Source of the DNA: Streptomyces sp. JJ66
Lineage (GTDB): Bacteria; Actinomycetota; Actinomycetes; Streptomycetales; Streptomycetaceae
NCBI RefSeq assembly: GCF_019303495.1
Contig: NZ_JAEVFI010000001.1
Span: 310,001 to 374,000, forward strand
Direction: 5' to 3'
Length of the DNA: 64,000 bases
Shown here piece by piece: positions 17,135 through 25,747 of the stretch. How positions within the stretch are numbered: position 1 is the first letter of the stretch; every line of letters starts with the position of its first letter. The notes beneath the pieces were generated by a model. It ran no database searches and was not told the DNA's origin. It was given only the letters and a program-made list of their open reading frames with translations. Made by a program: the position numbers and the translations under genes.

Positions 17135-18166
17135 ATGGATGATGGCGCCTTAGGGCACTCTTCGTCGATTTTAAGGTATGCGCTGTCGGCTGAAGAGGCC
17201 GATGGCCTATGTACGGTAGCTCAGACTGCACTGGCCGCTCAGGGTTCTCCTGCGAAGTCCCCTTTCTATGAGGGCCTGGAAGAACATGTCCATCGAATAC
17301 CGGAGTCGATTTGCCCGGTATTGAAGGAATTCAAAGACTCGTCCTCGCTGGGCGCACTGCGGATCTCAGGGGTGCGCGTCGACCCCGACCGGTGCGGGCC
17401 CACGCCGGCCTCCTGGCAGGAAGCCGTCGACGACCGCCGCCAGGAGCTGGAGGAGGCGCAGCTGGCCCTGCTGGCCTCCGGTCTGGGCGAAGTCTTCGCG
17501 TGGCCGACCCTCCAGCGCGGCAGGATGGTGCAGAACCTCCTCCCGGTCGAGAGCGACAGGGAGCAGCAGAGCGGCCATGGCTCGGTCGCCCTGGACTGGC
17601 ACACCGAGGACGGCTTTCACGAGGACAGGTGCCGCTATCTGGCACTCCTCGGCGTCAGGAACCTCGATCGGGTGCCGACCACGCTCGGCACGGTCAACGA
17701 CCTGCGGCTGACCGGGGAACACCGGTCCGTACTCAGCGAGCGGCGCTTCCGCATCCGGCCTGACCTGGAACATCTGCGTCAGCTGGCCACGTTCGCCCCC
17801 GACAGCGAGATGCTCCGGCGTGCGCGCGAGATGCACGAGAACCCGGAGCCGGCCGCCCTCCTCTTCGGCGATGCCGAGGCCCCCTTCCTGCGGATCGACG
17901 CACCCTACACGACCGCGCCGGCTGGTGACGACGAGGCCGCCGAGGCGCTGGCTGCGATCGTCGACGAGCTCACCCGTGCCCAGCGGGACGTAGTGGTCGG
18001 CGAGGGTGACGTGCTGATCGTGGACAACTACCGTGCCGTGCACGGCCGCCGGGCCTTCGAGCCACGGTTCGACGGTACGGACCGCTGGCTGAAGCGCATG
18101 AGCGTGGCCGGCAGGCGTCTGCCCAAGGCGACCGCAGGCCCGGACGCGCGCGTACTGGCGATCTGA
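17135..18166 (+). CDS. clavaminate-synthase-like Fe(II)/2-oxoglutarate oxygenase
   Basis: A 343-residue oxygenase. The iron site reads DWHTEDGF, giving His156 and Glu158 (HxE instead of the usual HxD), with His303 in DNYRAVHGRR and Arg317 nearby for 2-oxoglutarate. HxE is a hallmark of the AsnO/VioC amino-acid beta-hydroxylases and clavaminate synthase, within the TauD superfamily. I chose ATG 17135 because CGGGGGATT precedes it; a GTG at 17084 is possible. Leu13 is a TTA codon. The enzyme could hydroxylate an amino acid or a terpenoid. 121 bases separate it from the polyprenyl synthase. Confidence 0.8.
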   Translation: MDDGALGHSSSILRYALSAEEADGLCTVAQTALAAQGSPAKSPFYEGLEEHVHRIPESICPVLKEFKDSSSLGALRISGVRVDPDRCGPTPASWQEAVDDRRQELEEAQLALLASGLGEVFAWPTLQRGRMVQNLLPVESDREQQSGHGSVALDWHTEDGFHEDRCRYLALLGVRNLDRVPTTLGTVNDLRLTGEHRSVLSERRFRIRPDLEHLRQLATFAPDSEMLRRAREMHENPEPAALLFGDAEAPFLRIDAPYTTAPAGDDEAAEALAAIVDELTRAQRDVVVGEGDVLIVDNYRAVHGRRAFEPRFDGTDRWLKRMSVAGRRLPKATAGPDARVLAI

Positions 18167-18287
18167 GCAGGCCCGTCGCACAGCGATCAATCCGCCGTCA
18201 ACCTCCGTTTTTCATCGCCGCTGATCTGCGCCGTGGCCATTTCGTCCGGCGACCGGTTCGGCGTATCCACGGGGAGAGTGAGCGCTC

Positions 18288-19205
18288 GTGTCTTTCGCGA
18301 TTGACAACGCAAAAATGGAAACTGACCTTCCGGTTCCGATGGAAGAACTCCGTCGCCAGGTCAACGAGAAGCTGCGCTCCTCTGTTGACTCGGTGGAGCC
18401 GCCTCAACTGCGTAAGGCCATGGCCTATTCGCTGCTGGCCGACGGGAAGCGCATCCGGCCGACTCTATGCCTGTTGACCTACGAGATATTCGACACCGAC
18501 GTCTCGATCGCGCTTCCCACCGCCTGCGGCCTGGAAATGCTGCACACGGCTTCGCTCATCCATGACGACCTGCCGTCCATGGACGATGATGATTTCCGCC
18601 GCGGCAGCCCTTCCAATCACCGGGTGTTCGGTGAGGGTATGGCCCTGCTGGCGGGTGACGCACTGCTTGCCTATGCGCTGGAGTTCATACTCCGGAACTC
18701 CGGCTCACTGCGTCCGGAGATACTGCTGGCCGTCATGGCCAAACTGATCGAGGTGGTCGGCCCGTCGGGGCTGTCCGGCGGTCAGGCGATCGACCTCTAC
18801 TGCCAGGGACGCGACGATGTCGCCCCGTGGACCGTGGAGGAGATGCACATCAAAAAGACCGGCGCACTCATCGAGGCGTCCGTGGTCACGGGGGCGATTC
18901 TGGGAGGGGCGCCGCAGGGCGACATTTCCCGGCTCACCACGTATGCACGGAATCTCGGGCTCGCCTATCAGATCGTCGACGACATTCTTGACGAGACGTC
19001 CAACTTCGACGAGTTCGGCAAGGAGGTCGGCCAGGACCGGGCCGCGGGCAAGTGGACGTACCCCCGGCTGGTGGGGGTGGAGGAGGCACGCGAGCGGGTA
19101 CGCGGGCTTCTCACGCGGGCGGTGGCGGAGCTCGACGGATTCGGCGAGCGCGCGTCGATGCTCCGCTGGGCCGCCGAGGTGGTCCGTGGCCGGGTGGCGG
19201 CGTGA
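18288..19205 (+). CDS. polyprenyl diphosphate synthase (FPP/GGPP type)
   Basis: A 305-residue trans-prenyltransferase condensing IPP with allylic diphosphates. The first aspartate-rich motif is HDDLPSMDDDD (Asp93/94 and Asp98-101), the second is QIVDDILD (Asp231, 232, 235), and GKRIRP holds the pyrophosphate-binding residues. EMLHTASLIHDD before the first motif is of the short-chain geranyl/farnesyl/geranylgeranyl type with small residues, so C15 or C20 is likely; C20 is my preference, not proved. Starts at GTG 18288. Its GTGA overlaps the first Rieske gene. It supplies the island's prenyl precursor. Confidence 0.9.
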   Translation: MSFAIDNAKMETDLPVPMEELRRQVNEKLRSSVDSVEPPQLRKAMAYSLLADGKRIRPTLCLLTYEIFDTDVSIALPTACGLEMLHTASLIHDDLPSMDDDDFRRGSPSNHRVFGEGMALLAGDALLAYALEFILRNSGSLRPEILLAVMAKLIEVVGPSGLSGGQAIDLYCQGRDDVAPWTVEEMHIKKTGALIEASVVTGAILGGAPQGDISRLTTYARNLGLAYQIVDDILDETSNFDEFGKEVGQDRAAGKWTYPRLVGVEEARERVRGLLTRAVAELDGFGERASMLRWAAEVVRGRVAA

Positions 19206-20311
19206 TCGGCGCGGACGGCTCCCGGGAAGAGCTCCAGACCGTCTCCGCCCCGGCTGCTCCCCCGAACCCCGCCGGGGCGAACATCGCCGCCTCCTGGTAT
19301 GCCGCGATCAAGAGCTCCCGCCTGGGCAAGGGGCCGCACCAGATGCGGCTGTTCGGGCGCGAGGTCGTGCTGTGGCGCGACCGGAAGGGGGTGGCGCGGT
19401 GCGTGGCCGCGCACTGCCCGCACCAGGGTGCCAACCTCGGCCTGGGGGACGTCGTCAAGGGCGAACTGCGCTGCCCCTTCCACCACTGGCGGTTCGACGG
19501 GAACGGCGTCTGCTCCGCGATCCCCGGTCTCTCGCGTCCCCCGACGACGGCCCGGATCAGCTCCTACCCCACCCGCGAGGCGTACGGGTTCGTCTGGGTC
19601 TGGTACGGCACCGCCGAACCCCTTTTCGAGCTGCCGGAGTTCCCGGCCCTGACCGAAAGACCCCGCCGGTACCTCGGGTTCACCTATGACGACGGGACCA
19701 GCGGGACGGTCCGCCAACTGCTGGAGAACGCGGTCGACCACCAGCACTTCAGCGCTCTGCACGGACTGGCCCTGGAAGAGGTCGATTTCCGCGTGCTGGC
19801 CAAGCAGTCCGAGGCGGCGGACAACGGCCCACCGCTGACGCGGGACGACGCCTGGTTCGGCGTGTGGTTCTCCGGCCGGCCGTGGCGGCCACCGCTGCGC
19901 CGCTCGCCTCTGGGCTGGATCACCGGCGTCGTCTCCACGTTCGCAATGGGCCGCCACATGCAACTGCTGGTCGACGGGTGGCCGGGCGGCCAGCGCTTCA
20001 CGGCGTACGTCGACGGCACCGAGGTCTACAAAGTGATCATGGGCATTGTCCCCGAGGGGGACCGGGCCACTCGGCAGGTCGGCTGGGCCGGGGTGCGCCG
20101 CACCGGCAGCTGGCACCGAACCCTCTTCAACTACGTCCTGTTCTGGGTCCAAAACCGGGCGGGGACCTTCCAGGACGTACCCGTCTACGACTCGACCCGC
20201 AACGCCCAGCCCACCGTCTACGTGCGCTACGACAACGGGCTGCTCCGGTTCCGCCGCTACTACCAGTCATGGGTCGACCGCGCCACGGACGAAGGAAAGG
20301 CCGTCAAATGA
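19202..20311 (+). CDS. Rieske non-haem iron oxygenase 1
   Basis: A 369-residue oxygenase alpha subunit. The Rieske cluster ligands are CPHQG and CPFHHW, spaced C-x-H-x16-C-x2-H (about residues 75-98). The mononuclear iron site is ENAVDHQHFSALHG (about residue 176), with QDVPVYD near the C-terminus as the likely position of the remaining carboxylate. It ends in LRFRRYYQSWVD, a tail shared in form with the two next genes. Substrate unknown; in this setting a terpenoid. No ferredoxin or reductase is encoded nearby. The start is a GTG overlapping the synthase stop. Confidence 0.88.
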   Translation: MIGADGSREELQTVSAPAAPPNPAGANIAASWYAAIKSSRLGKGPHQMRLFGREVVLWRDRKGVARCVAAHCPHQGANLGLGDVVKGELRCPFHHWRFDGNGVCSAIPGLSRPPTTARISSYPTREAYGFVWVWYGTAEPLFELPEFPALTERPRRYLGFTYDDGTSGTVRQLLENAVDHQHFSALHGLALEEVDFRVLAKQSEAADNGPPLTRDDAWFGVWFSGRPWRPPLRRSPLGWITGVVSTFAMGRHMQLLVDGWPGGQRFTAYVDGTEVYKVIMGIVPEGDRATRQVGWAGVRRTGSWHRTLFNYVLFWVQNRAGTFQDVPVYDSTRNAQPTVYVRYDNGLLRFRRYYQSWVDRATDEGKAVK

Positions 20312-21306
20312 GTCTCGCGCCGGTACGGGGACAGCCGCCCCGCGATCTCGAACCCCCGCGCGATCTGGCACGTGGCTGGTACGTGGCCGAGCGTTCCCTC
20401 CTGGTGGGACGACGGCCCCGGGCTGCCGTAGTGGCCGGACAGGAGGTGGTGCTCTGGCGCGCGGGAGACGGCGCGGCCGTCGTGATGGACCGCTTCTGTC
20501 CTCATCAGGGAGCCGCTCTGGAACTGGGGCGGGTGGTGGACGGAGAGCTGCGGTGCACGTTCCACCACTGGCGGTTCGACGGCAACGGGACCTGTGTGGC
20601 CGCCCCCGCGACCCGGCGGGTGCCGCGCGGTGCCTCGGCCCGGGTGCACCCCTCCTGGGAAGGACTCGGCTACGTCTGGACCTGGGTGGGCTCGGCGGTC
20701 CCCGAGTACCCGCCGCCGGACTTCCCGCACCTGGCCCGTCGATCCCCGGCCCACCGGCGCTACCGGTTCGCCTTCGACACCCCCGCGCCGGCACGCCGTG
20801 TGCTGGAGAACGGATTCGACGTGCCCCACTTCCCGGTGGTCCACGGAATCTCCGACGATCTGCGGCTCACCTGGGACTCCGAAATGGACCGGCACACGCT
20901 CGCGGCGCGCATCACCACGGAATCGATCAGCCTGCCGGCTCCACTCGACCGGCGGCGCGGTCTGGGGCGGCTCTGTCTTCACCTGCGCTCGACGCCGTCG
21001 TACCAGGTACTGACGTTCGAGCTCGACGACCGCCCGGTGGCGCACGAGTTGCTCGCCGTGACGCCGGTGGCGCAGGGCCGCACCACGATGCACGGCTGGA
21101 CCGTCATGCCGCGGGGCGGCGGTCTGCTCGGCTCGTCTCCGGTCTTCTGGGGCTACCGGCTCCAGCACTGGTGGGGGACGCGGGCGGATCTGCGTATCTA
21201 CCGGGACGCCGAGGAGACCGACGGTTCGATCAACACGGCCGACGACGTGGGTGTGTTGCGGTTCCGTCAGTTCCACCGCCGTTGGACCGGGCGGGGGAAC
21301 AAGTGA
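20308..21306 (+). CDS. Rieske non-haem iron oxygenase 2
   Basis: A 332-residue paralogue starting at ATG 20308 (ATGA overlap). The Rieske site is CPHQG...CTFHHW with the same 16-residue spacing, and the iron site is ENGFDVPHFPVVHG. It is shorter than the first, and the segment aligned with QDVPVYD reads ADLRIYRDA, so one C-terminal feature of the other two is not conserved; it may have different chemistry. The C-terminus LRFRQFHRRW matches the shared tail. It couples to a 20-codon ORF through a GTGA overlap. Confidence 0.88.
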   Translation: MSLAPVRGQPPRDLEPPRDLARGWYVAERSLLVGRRPRAAVVAGQEVVLWRAGDGAAVVMDRFCPHQGAALELGRVVDGELRCTFHHWRFDGNGTCVAAPATRRVPRGASARVHPSWEGLGYVWTWVGSAVPEYPPPDFPHLARRSPAHRRYRFAFDTPAPARRVLENGFDVPHFPVVHGISDDLRLTWDSEMDRHTLAARITTESISLPAPLDRRRGLGRLCLHLRSTPSYQVLTFELDDRPVAHELLAVTPVAQGRTTMHGWTVMPRGGGLLGSSPVFWGYRLQHWWGTRADLRIYRDAEETDGSINTADDVGVLRFRQFHRRWTGRGNK

Positions 21307-21365
21307 GCGACTGGTCAAGGCCGTCGCGAGACGACGGCGGTAGTGTTCGGGAGGGGACAGGATGA
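21303..21365 (+). CDS. 20-residue relay ORF between two Rieske genes
   Basis: GTG 21303 overlaps the preceding stop (GTGA) and the frame ends at a TGA overlapping the ATG of the next gene (ATGA), encoding VSDWSRPSRDDGGSVREGTG. It carries the next gene's ribosome-binding GGGAGGGG inside it. Such a perfect bridge suggests it is read by terminating ribosomes to keep the run coupled, or is the leftover of a deletion. A functional peptide is not claimed. Confidence 0.4.
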   Translation: MSDWSRPSRDDGGSVREGTG

Positions 21366-22414
21366 GACACAGGACGTCTGAGCGGCTGGCCGCGTCGGCT
21401 CGGCCCGTCACGAACCTCGCCTCGGGCTGGTACGTCGCGCTGTCCTCGGCGGAGCTGCGTCGTCGGCCGCGCCGGATCACTCTCTTTGGCAACACCTACG
21501 TGGGCTGGCGCGGCGAGAACGGCCAGGCCCGTGTACAGAGCGCCGTCTGCCCGCACGCGGGGGCCGCCCTGCACGGCGGCAAGGTGGTCGACGGCACGCT
21601 CGAATGCCCCTTCCATCGCTGGCGGTTCGACGAATCCGGGGCGTGCGTCTTCGTGCCGGGGCGCCGCCCGCCGGCGCGGGCCGCCGTCGCCACGCTGCCC
21701 ACCCGTGAACGCTCGGGCTATGTGTGGGCGTGGTACGGCAGCAGGACGCCCCGTTACGAGCCACCGGACCTGCCGGGCCTCGAAGCGCGGCGGTTCCCGG
21801 GCGTACGCAGTTTCCGGCTGGCGGACCCGACCCGGGCGACAACCCGGCGGATCCTGGAGAACACCTACGATCCGGACCACCTGGTGGCCTTGCACGGGCT
21901 GACGGTGACCGGCGAGGCCCGGATCGTGTTTCCGGACGGGCGCGAGAGGGCAGTGGGTGACGGAGCGCCGGACGACGGGCCGTCGGAACGCTGCGACGCG
22001 ACCCTGACCTGGTCGGCATACCGGGGCGCACTGGGCACCCTGTCGAACGCGTTCGGGCTCAACGCGCGCGAGTTCACCCTGCGGATGCGCGGCTGGGCGA
22101 GCTGCCAGGAGATCGAGTACTACGCGGACGGCCGACGCCTGTACCGGATGATCCTGGCCGTCACCCCGGTCGGGGAGCACCACAGCATCCAGCACATCAG
22201 CGCCGCCGTCGACCCCGACGGAGCGGGGGCCCTGGGGTGGCTGCGTTCGCTCGTGCACCGAGCGGAAGTGCAGGTGGCCGCCCGTCAGGACCTGCCGGTC
22301 TTCGACACCTTGCTGCCAGGGGACCGGCACGGCATCTACGTGCCCGGTGACGAGGGCGTGCGGCGCTTCCGGCGTTTCTATCAGCAGTGGGTGGAAGTGG
22401 CAGAGCATGGCTGA
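21362..22414 (+). CDS. Rieske non-haem iron oxygenase 3
   Basis: A 350-residue paralogue from ATG 21362, with GGGAGGGGAC upstream. Ligands are CPHAG...CPFHRW for the cluster and ENTYDPDHLVALHG for the mononuclear iron, then QDLPVFD and the shared tail RRFRRFYQQW. The middle region (about residues 185-260) differs most from the others, as expected for substrate pockets. The stop overlaps the PEP-synthase-like gene by 8 bases. Three such genes in tandem imply stepwise oxidation of one skeleton. Confidence 0.88.
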   Translation: MRHRTSERLAASARPVTNLASGWYVALSSAELRRRPRRITLFGNTYVGWRGENGQARVQSAVCPHAGAALHGGKVVDGTLECPFHRWRFDESGACVFVPGRRPPARAAVATLPTRERSGYVWAWYGSRTPRYEPPDLPGLEARRFPGVRSFRLADPTRATTRRILENTYDPDHLVALHGLTVTGEARIVFPDGRERAVGDGAPDDGPSERCDATLTWSAYRGALGTLSNAFGLNAREFTLRMRGWASCQEIEYYADGRRLYRMILAVTPVGEHHSIQHISAAVDPDGAGALGWLRSLVHRAEVQVAARQDLPVFDTLLPGDRHGIYVPGDEGVRRFRRFYQQWVEVAEHG

Positions 22415-24782
22415 GGGCGTGGTGAGCCTGACCGAGGCCGCGGGCCTACCCGTCGAACGGGTCGGGGGCAAGGCCAAGGGGCTGGGCCGGCTGATGGCGG
22501 CGGGTTTTCCCGTCCCCCCAGGGTTCTGTCTCCCGGTGGAAGTCTTCACCCCCGCGGCGGGCCTGGAGGAGGACGGGGAGAGCGCCGGCGGGTCGGGGCT
22601 GCGCGACGACGCGGTCGCTCAGCTACGGGACTGCTGGGAGGCCCTGCCCGCCCCGTACGGAGTCGCCGTACGTTCGTCGGCCACCAGCGAGGATGGTGCG
22701 GCGGGCAGTGCCGCCGGCCAGTACGAGAGCGTGCTCGGCGTCCGCACCTTCGAAGAGCTGCTGACGGCCGTCGGCCGCTGCCAACGCTCCCGGCACTCCG
22801 CCGCCGCCGGGGTCTACCGAGGCCGGATCGGCCTCGCCGAGCAGGTCCCGGCGATGGCCGTCGTGGTCCAGGCGATGGTGGTTCCCGACTGGGCCGGGGC
22901 GCTCTTCACCGCGGAGGCCCCGGTCGCCGACGGCGACCACCTGGTCCACGTGGAGGCGGTCGAGGGGCTCGGCGCGCAGCTCGTGGACGGGAGGGTGGAC
23001 CCGCACCGGGTGGCGTTCTCCCGGAAAGAGCCGCACGCGCCCGTGTTCAGCACCGCGTTCGCGCAGCGGATGGGCGAGACGGACGGGAGCGGGGGCCCAC
23101 TGCGCTCACTGGTCCGCACGGCTCTGGCGGTGGAGCGGGCGCTGGGCGCACCGCAGGACATCGAGTGGGCGCTGGACGACGCCGGACTGCACCTGCTGCA
23201 GGCTCGCCCGATCACCGCCGCCGTCCCGCAGCCGACGCAGTTCGGCGACTGGGCGAGCGAGGTCCCCGGTGCGCGGTGGGCCCGGATGAGCATCTGCGAC
23301 TCATGGCTGTCCGATCCGCTCTCCCCTCTCTTCGCCACCACCCTGTTCCCGGCGCTCATCGACCGGTGGGCGACCAACTGGGGCGGTCCGCACAGACTGC
23401 GCGCGCGCAGCCCGCTGATCCCGGAGCCGATGCACGGGACCGTGAACGGGTTCGCCTATCTGCGCTTCGACTTCCCCCTCTCCCGGTATCCGCTGCGCAC
23501 CCTGCGACTCATCGCGCGATGGCTGTCCTTCCACCTCTCGCCGGTGGAACGGCTCTGGCGGCACGAGGTACTGCCCGCGCTCCGGGCCGGTTTGGACCGG
23601 GCACGGGACACGCCCCTCGAAAGCCTGACACCTGCCGAGGTGCTGCGACGGATCCGGACCATCGAGGACCTCAGCGCCCGCTACTGGGCGGTGATCGGCG
23701 GCCTCGCCTGGCACTGGAACACCAGCGAGTGGCTGCTGGGGGTGGTATTGGCACGCGGCGGCCGGCACACCGCCGGGCTCACGACCGGATCCCTGCTCGT
23801 GGGCGACGACCGGCTCGCCCACCAGGCCGACCGCGCCCTGGACCGGGTCGCCGCGGCCACCCCGGAGGACGAGGAAGAACTGCTGCAGGAGTACCTGCGG
23901 CGCTTCGGGCACCTGGTGTACAGCCTCGACCCGGCCGAACCCACCGCGGTCGACGACCCTTCCATGCTCCGTTCGGTGATCGCCGGCCGCCGCGGCGGCG
24001 GCGACCCGAGCGCCCTGGCACCGGCATCGAGCCCCGGCGGAGCCCCGGGTCTCCGGCTCGGACGTGGTCCGGTCGGGGGGCTGCGGCGCGGGGTCCACCG
24101 GTGGGCGAACCACTGGAGCGGAGTACGGGACGAGGCCCTTCACTCCTTCACGCTTGGCTGGCCGTTCATGCGGGCCGGATATCTCGAACTCGGCCGCCGA
24201 TTGGTCCTCGCCGGCCTGCTCGACGCCGACGACGACGTGTTCTACCTGACCGGTGAGGAGCTCAGCGGCTGGGTGAACGCCGGTGTGATCGACCCGCGGT
24301 GGCGCGAACTGGTGCGTGAGCGCCGACTGCGGCGCCAGCGACAGCGGCGGCTCGATCCGCCCGATGTGGTCCCCGCCGACGCTCGGATCACGCTCTTCGG
24401 GTCCGACATCACCTCCTTGGCGCTGTTCGGGACCAAGCGGGGGGAGAACAAGGGAGACGGGCTGAGCGGATCGGCGGTGAGCCCGGGGAGCTACACGGGC
24501 CGGGCCCGGGTGATCCACGAGTTCGCGGACGCGGGCACGCTGGAGAAGGGGGAGGTCCTCGTCGTACGCCAGATGACGCCGGCCTGGGCGCCGCTGCTGG
24601 CCCGGGCCGGCGCGGTGGTGGCCGACGTCGGGGGCGCGCTGTCCCACGGCTCGGTGGTGGCGCGCGAGTACGGCATCCCGGCGGTGATGGGCGTGCGGAC
24701 CGCGACCTCGCGGATCGGAACCGGGGACATGCTGGCCGTGGACGGCGACGCAGGGACCGTGAGGTTGCGGAGCGAACCGTGA
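22407..24782 (+). CDS. PEP-synthase / rifampin-phosphotransferase-like enzyme
   Basis: A 791-residue three-part protein. Residues about 10-290 form the ATP-binding PPDK_N domain (VGGKAKGLGRLMAAGF, VAVRSSATSED, AGQYESVLGV, DIEWALDDAGLHLLQARPI). Residues about 300-690 are a divergent helical middle domain. The end is the swivelling phosphohistidine domain with GGALSHGSVVAREYGIPAV, His747. This order matches dikinases that use ATP to phosphorylate a small molecule, such as rifampin phosphotransferase, rather than ordinary PEP synthase, which has a PEP-binding barrel. It may phosphorylate a cluster intermediate or product; that is inference. Overlaps flippase-like gene by 4 bases. Confidence 0.8.
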   Translation: MAEGVVSLTEAAGLPVERVGGKAKGLGRLMAAGFPVPPGFCLPVEVFTPAAGLEEDGESAGGSGLRDDAVAQLRDCWEALPAPYGVAVRSSATSEDGAAGSAAGQYESVLGVRTFEELLTAVGRCQRSRHSAAAGVYRGRIGLAEQVPAMAVVVQAMVVPDWAGALFTAEAPVADGDHLVHVEAVEGLGAQLVDGRVDPHRVAFSRKEPHAPVFSTAFAQRMGETDGSGGPLRSLVRTALAVERALGAPQDIEWALDDAGLHLLQARPITAAVPQPTQFGDWASEVPGARWARMSICDSWLSDPLSPLFATTLFPALIDRWATNWGGPHRLRARSPLIPEPMHGTVNGFAYLRFDFPLSRYPLRTLRLIARWLSFHLSPVERLWRHEVLPALRAGLDRARDTPLESLTPAEVLRRIRTIEDLSARYWAVIGGLAWHWNTSEWLLGVVLARGGRHTAGLTTGSLLVGDDRLAHQADRALDRVAAATPEDEEELLQEYLRRFGHLVYSLDPAEPTAVDDPSMLRSVIAGRRGGGDPSALAPASSPGGAPGLRLGRGPVGGLRRGVHRWANHWSGVRDEALHSFTLGWPFMRAGYLELGRRLVLAGLLDADDDVFYLTGEELSGWVNAGVIDPRWRELVRERRLRRQRQRRLDPPDVVPADARITLFGSDITSLALFGTKRGENKGDGLSGSAVSPGSYTGRARVIHEFADAGTLEKGEVLVVRQMTPAWAPLLARAGAVVADVGGALSHGSVVAREYGIPAVMGVRTATSRIGTGDMLAVDGDAGTVRLRSEP

Positions 24783-25747
24783 CCCGGACCGAGTCCCCGC
24801 CGAAGATCACCAGCACGCGCACCCGGGTGATCCAGGCGCTGCTGTTCGTGGCGGTGGGCATCGGCCTGGTGATCACTCTGCGGGGTCTGGACACGGCCCG
24901 TCTGTGGGCGGCACTGAAGGCCGCCGACTGGCGCTGGCTGGCTGTGGCCATCCTGGCCAACGTGGCGTCGCAGGTGACCCGGGCCGTCGGCTGGAACGCG
25001 ATGTTCACCGAGGTCCGGATCCGGTTCCCCCTCCTGGTGCGGATCGAGTTCGCCGTCCAGGCGGCGGCGGCCGTCACCCCGGAGGGGGTGGGCGAGTTCC
25101 TCCGGGTCGGCTACCTGCTGCGCGAGGGGGTGGCCCGGTCGGTGACCGTCACGCTCATGATGGTCCGCAAGTTCTTCTCCAGCCTGGGTCTGGTGCCCTT
25201 CCTGGTGTTCATCTGGTGGCCGGGGAGCCACGTGCCGGGCTGGGCGGTGGCCGTCGCCTGGGTATATGCGGCCGTACTGACGGTGCTGTCCGTACTGATC
25301 GCGGGGGTCGCACGCACCCCGTCCGCCCCCGCCCGGGAGGGCCGGCTGCGCAAGATCGTGTTCGACGTGCGCACGGCACTCGGCCCGGTCCGCCGCCCGC
25401 GCGTCTTCGCGGAAGTGGGGGCGGCCGCGCTCATCACCCGGGCCCTGGACTTCCTGGCTGCGGTGGCCATCGCGAAGGCTCTGGATCTACAGCCGCCGGT
25501 GGCCGTCCTCGTGCTCGTACTGCTGTCGATCGAGGTCTCCAATACCCTGCCGACCCTGCCGGGCCAGCTGGGTACCTTCGAGGTGGCCGTGCTGGGCGCG
25601 GCAGCGGGCACCCTTGGGCAGGCTGAGGGTTTAGCCTTCGCGCTGGTTTTCCATGCCCAACAAGTGCTTCCCCAGATCCCGCTGGGGACCATCGCAATGG
25701 CCGACAAATCGATTTTACGGAACCGATCGAAACGGGGTACATCATGA
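24779..25747 (+). CDS. flippase-like (AglD/UPF0104, LPG-synthase TM) membrane protein
   Basis: A 322-residue membrane protein with about eight hydrophobic helices. It has the family's features: WLAVAILANVASQVTRAVGW, TPEGVGEFLRVGYLL, and SNTLPTLPGQLGTFEVAVLGA, the last being the conserved PG-G-GxxE segment. Members move or modify lipids, including MprF-type domains and AglD. Here it could export or flip a prenyl-linked product. Two TTA codons (25631-25633 and 25715-25717) predict bldA dependence. GTG start overlaps the previous stop; the end overlaps the next gene. Confidence 0.8.
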   Translation: MTRTESPPKITSTRTRVIQALLFVAVGIGLVITLRGLDTARLWAALKAADWRWLAVAILANVASQVTRAVGWNAMFTEVRIRFPLLVRIEFAVQAAAAVTPEGVGEFLRVGYLLREGVARSVTVTLMMVRKFFSSLGLVPFLVFIWWPGSHVPGWAVAVAWVYAAVLTVLSVLIAGVARTPSAPAREGRLRKIVFDVRTALGPVRRPRVFAEVGAAALITRALDFLAAVAIAKALDLQPPVAVLVLVLLSIEVSNTLPTLPGQLGTFEVAVLGAAAGTLGQAEGLAFALVFHAQQVLPQIPLGTIAMADKSILRNRSKRGTS

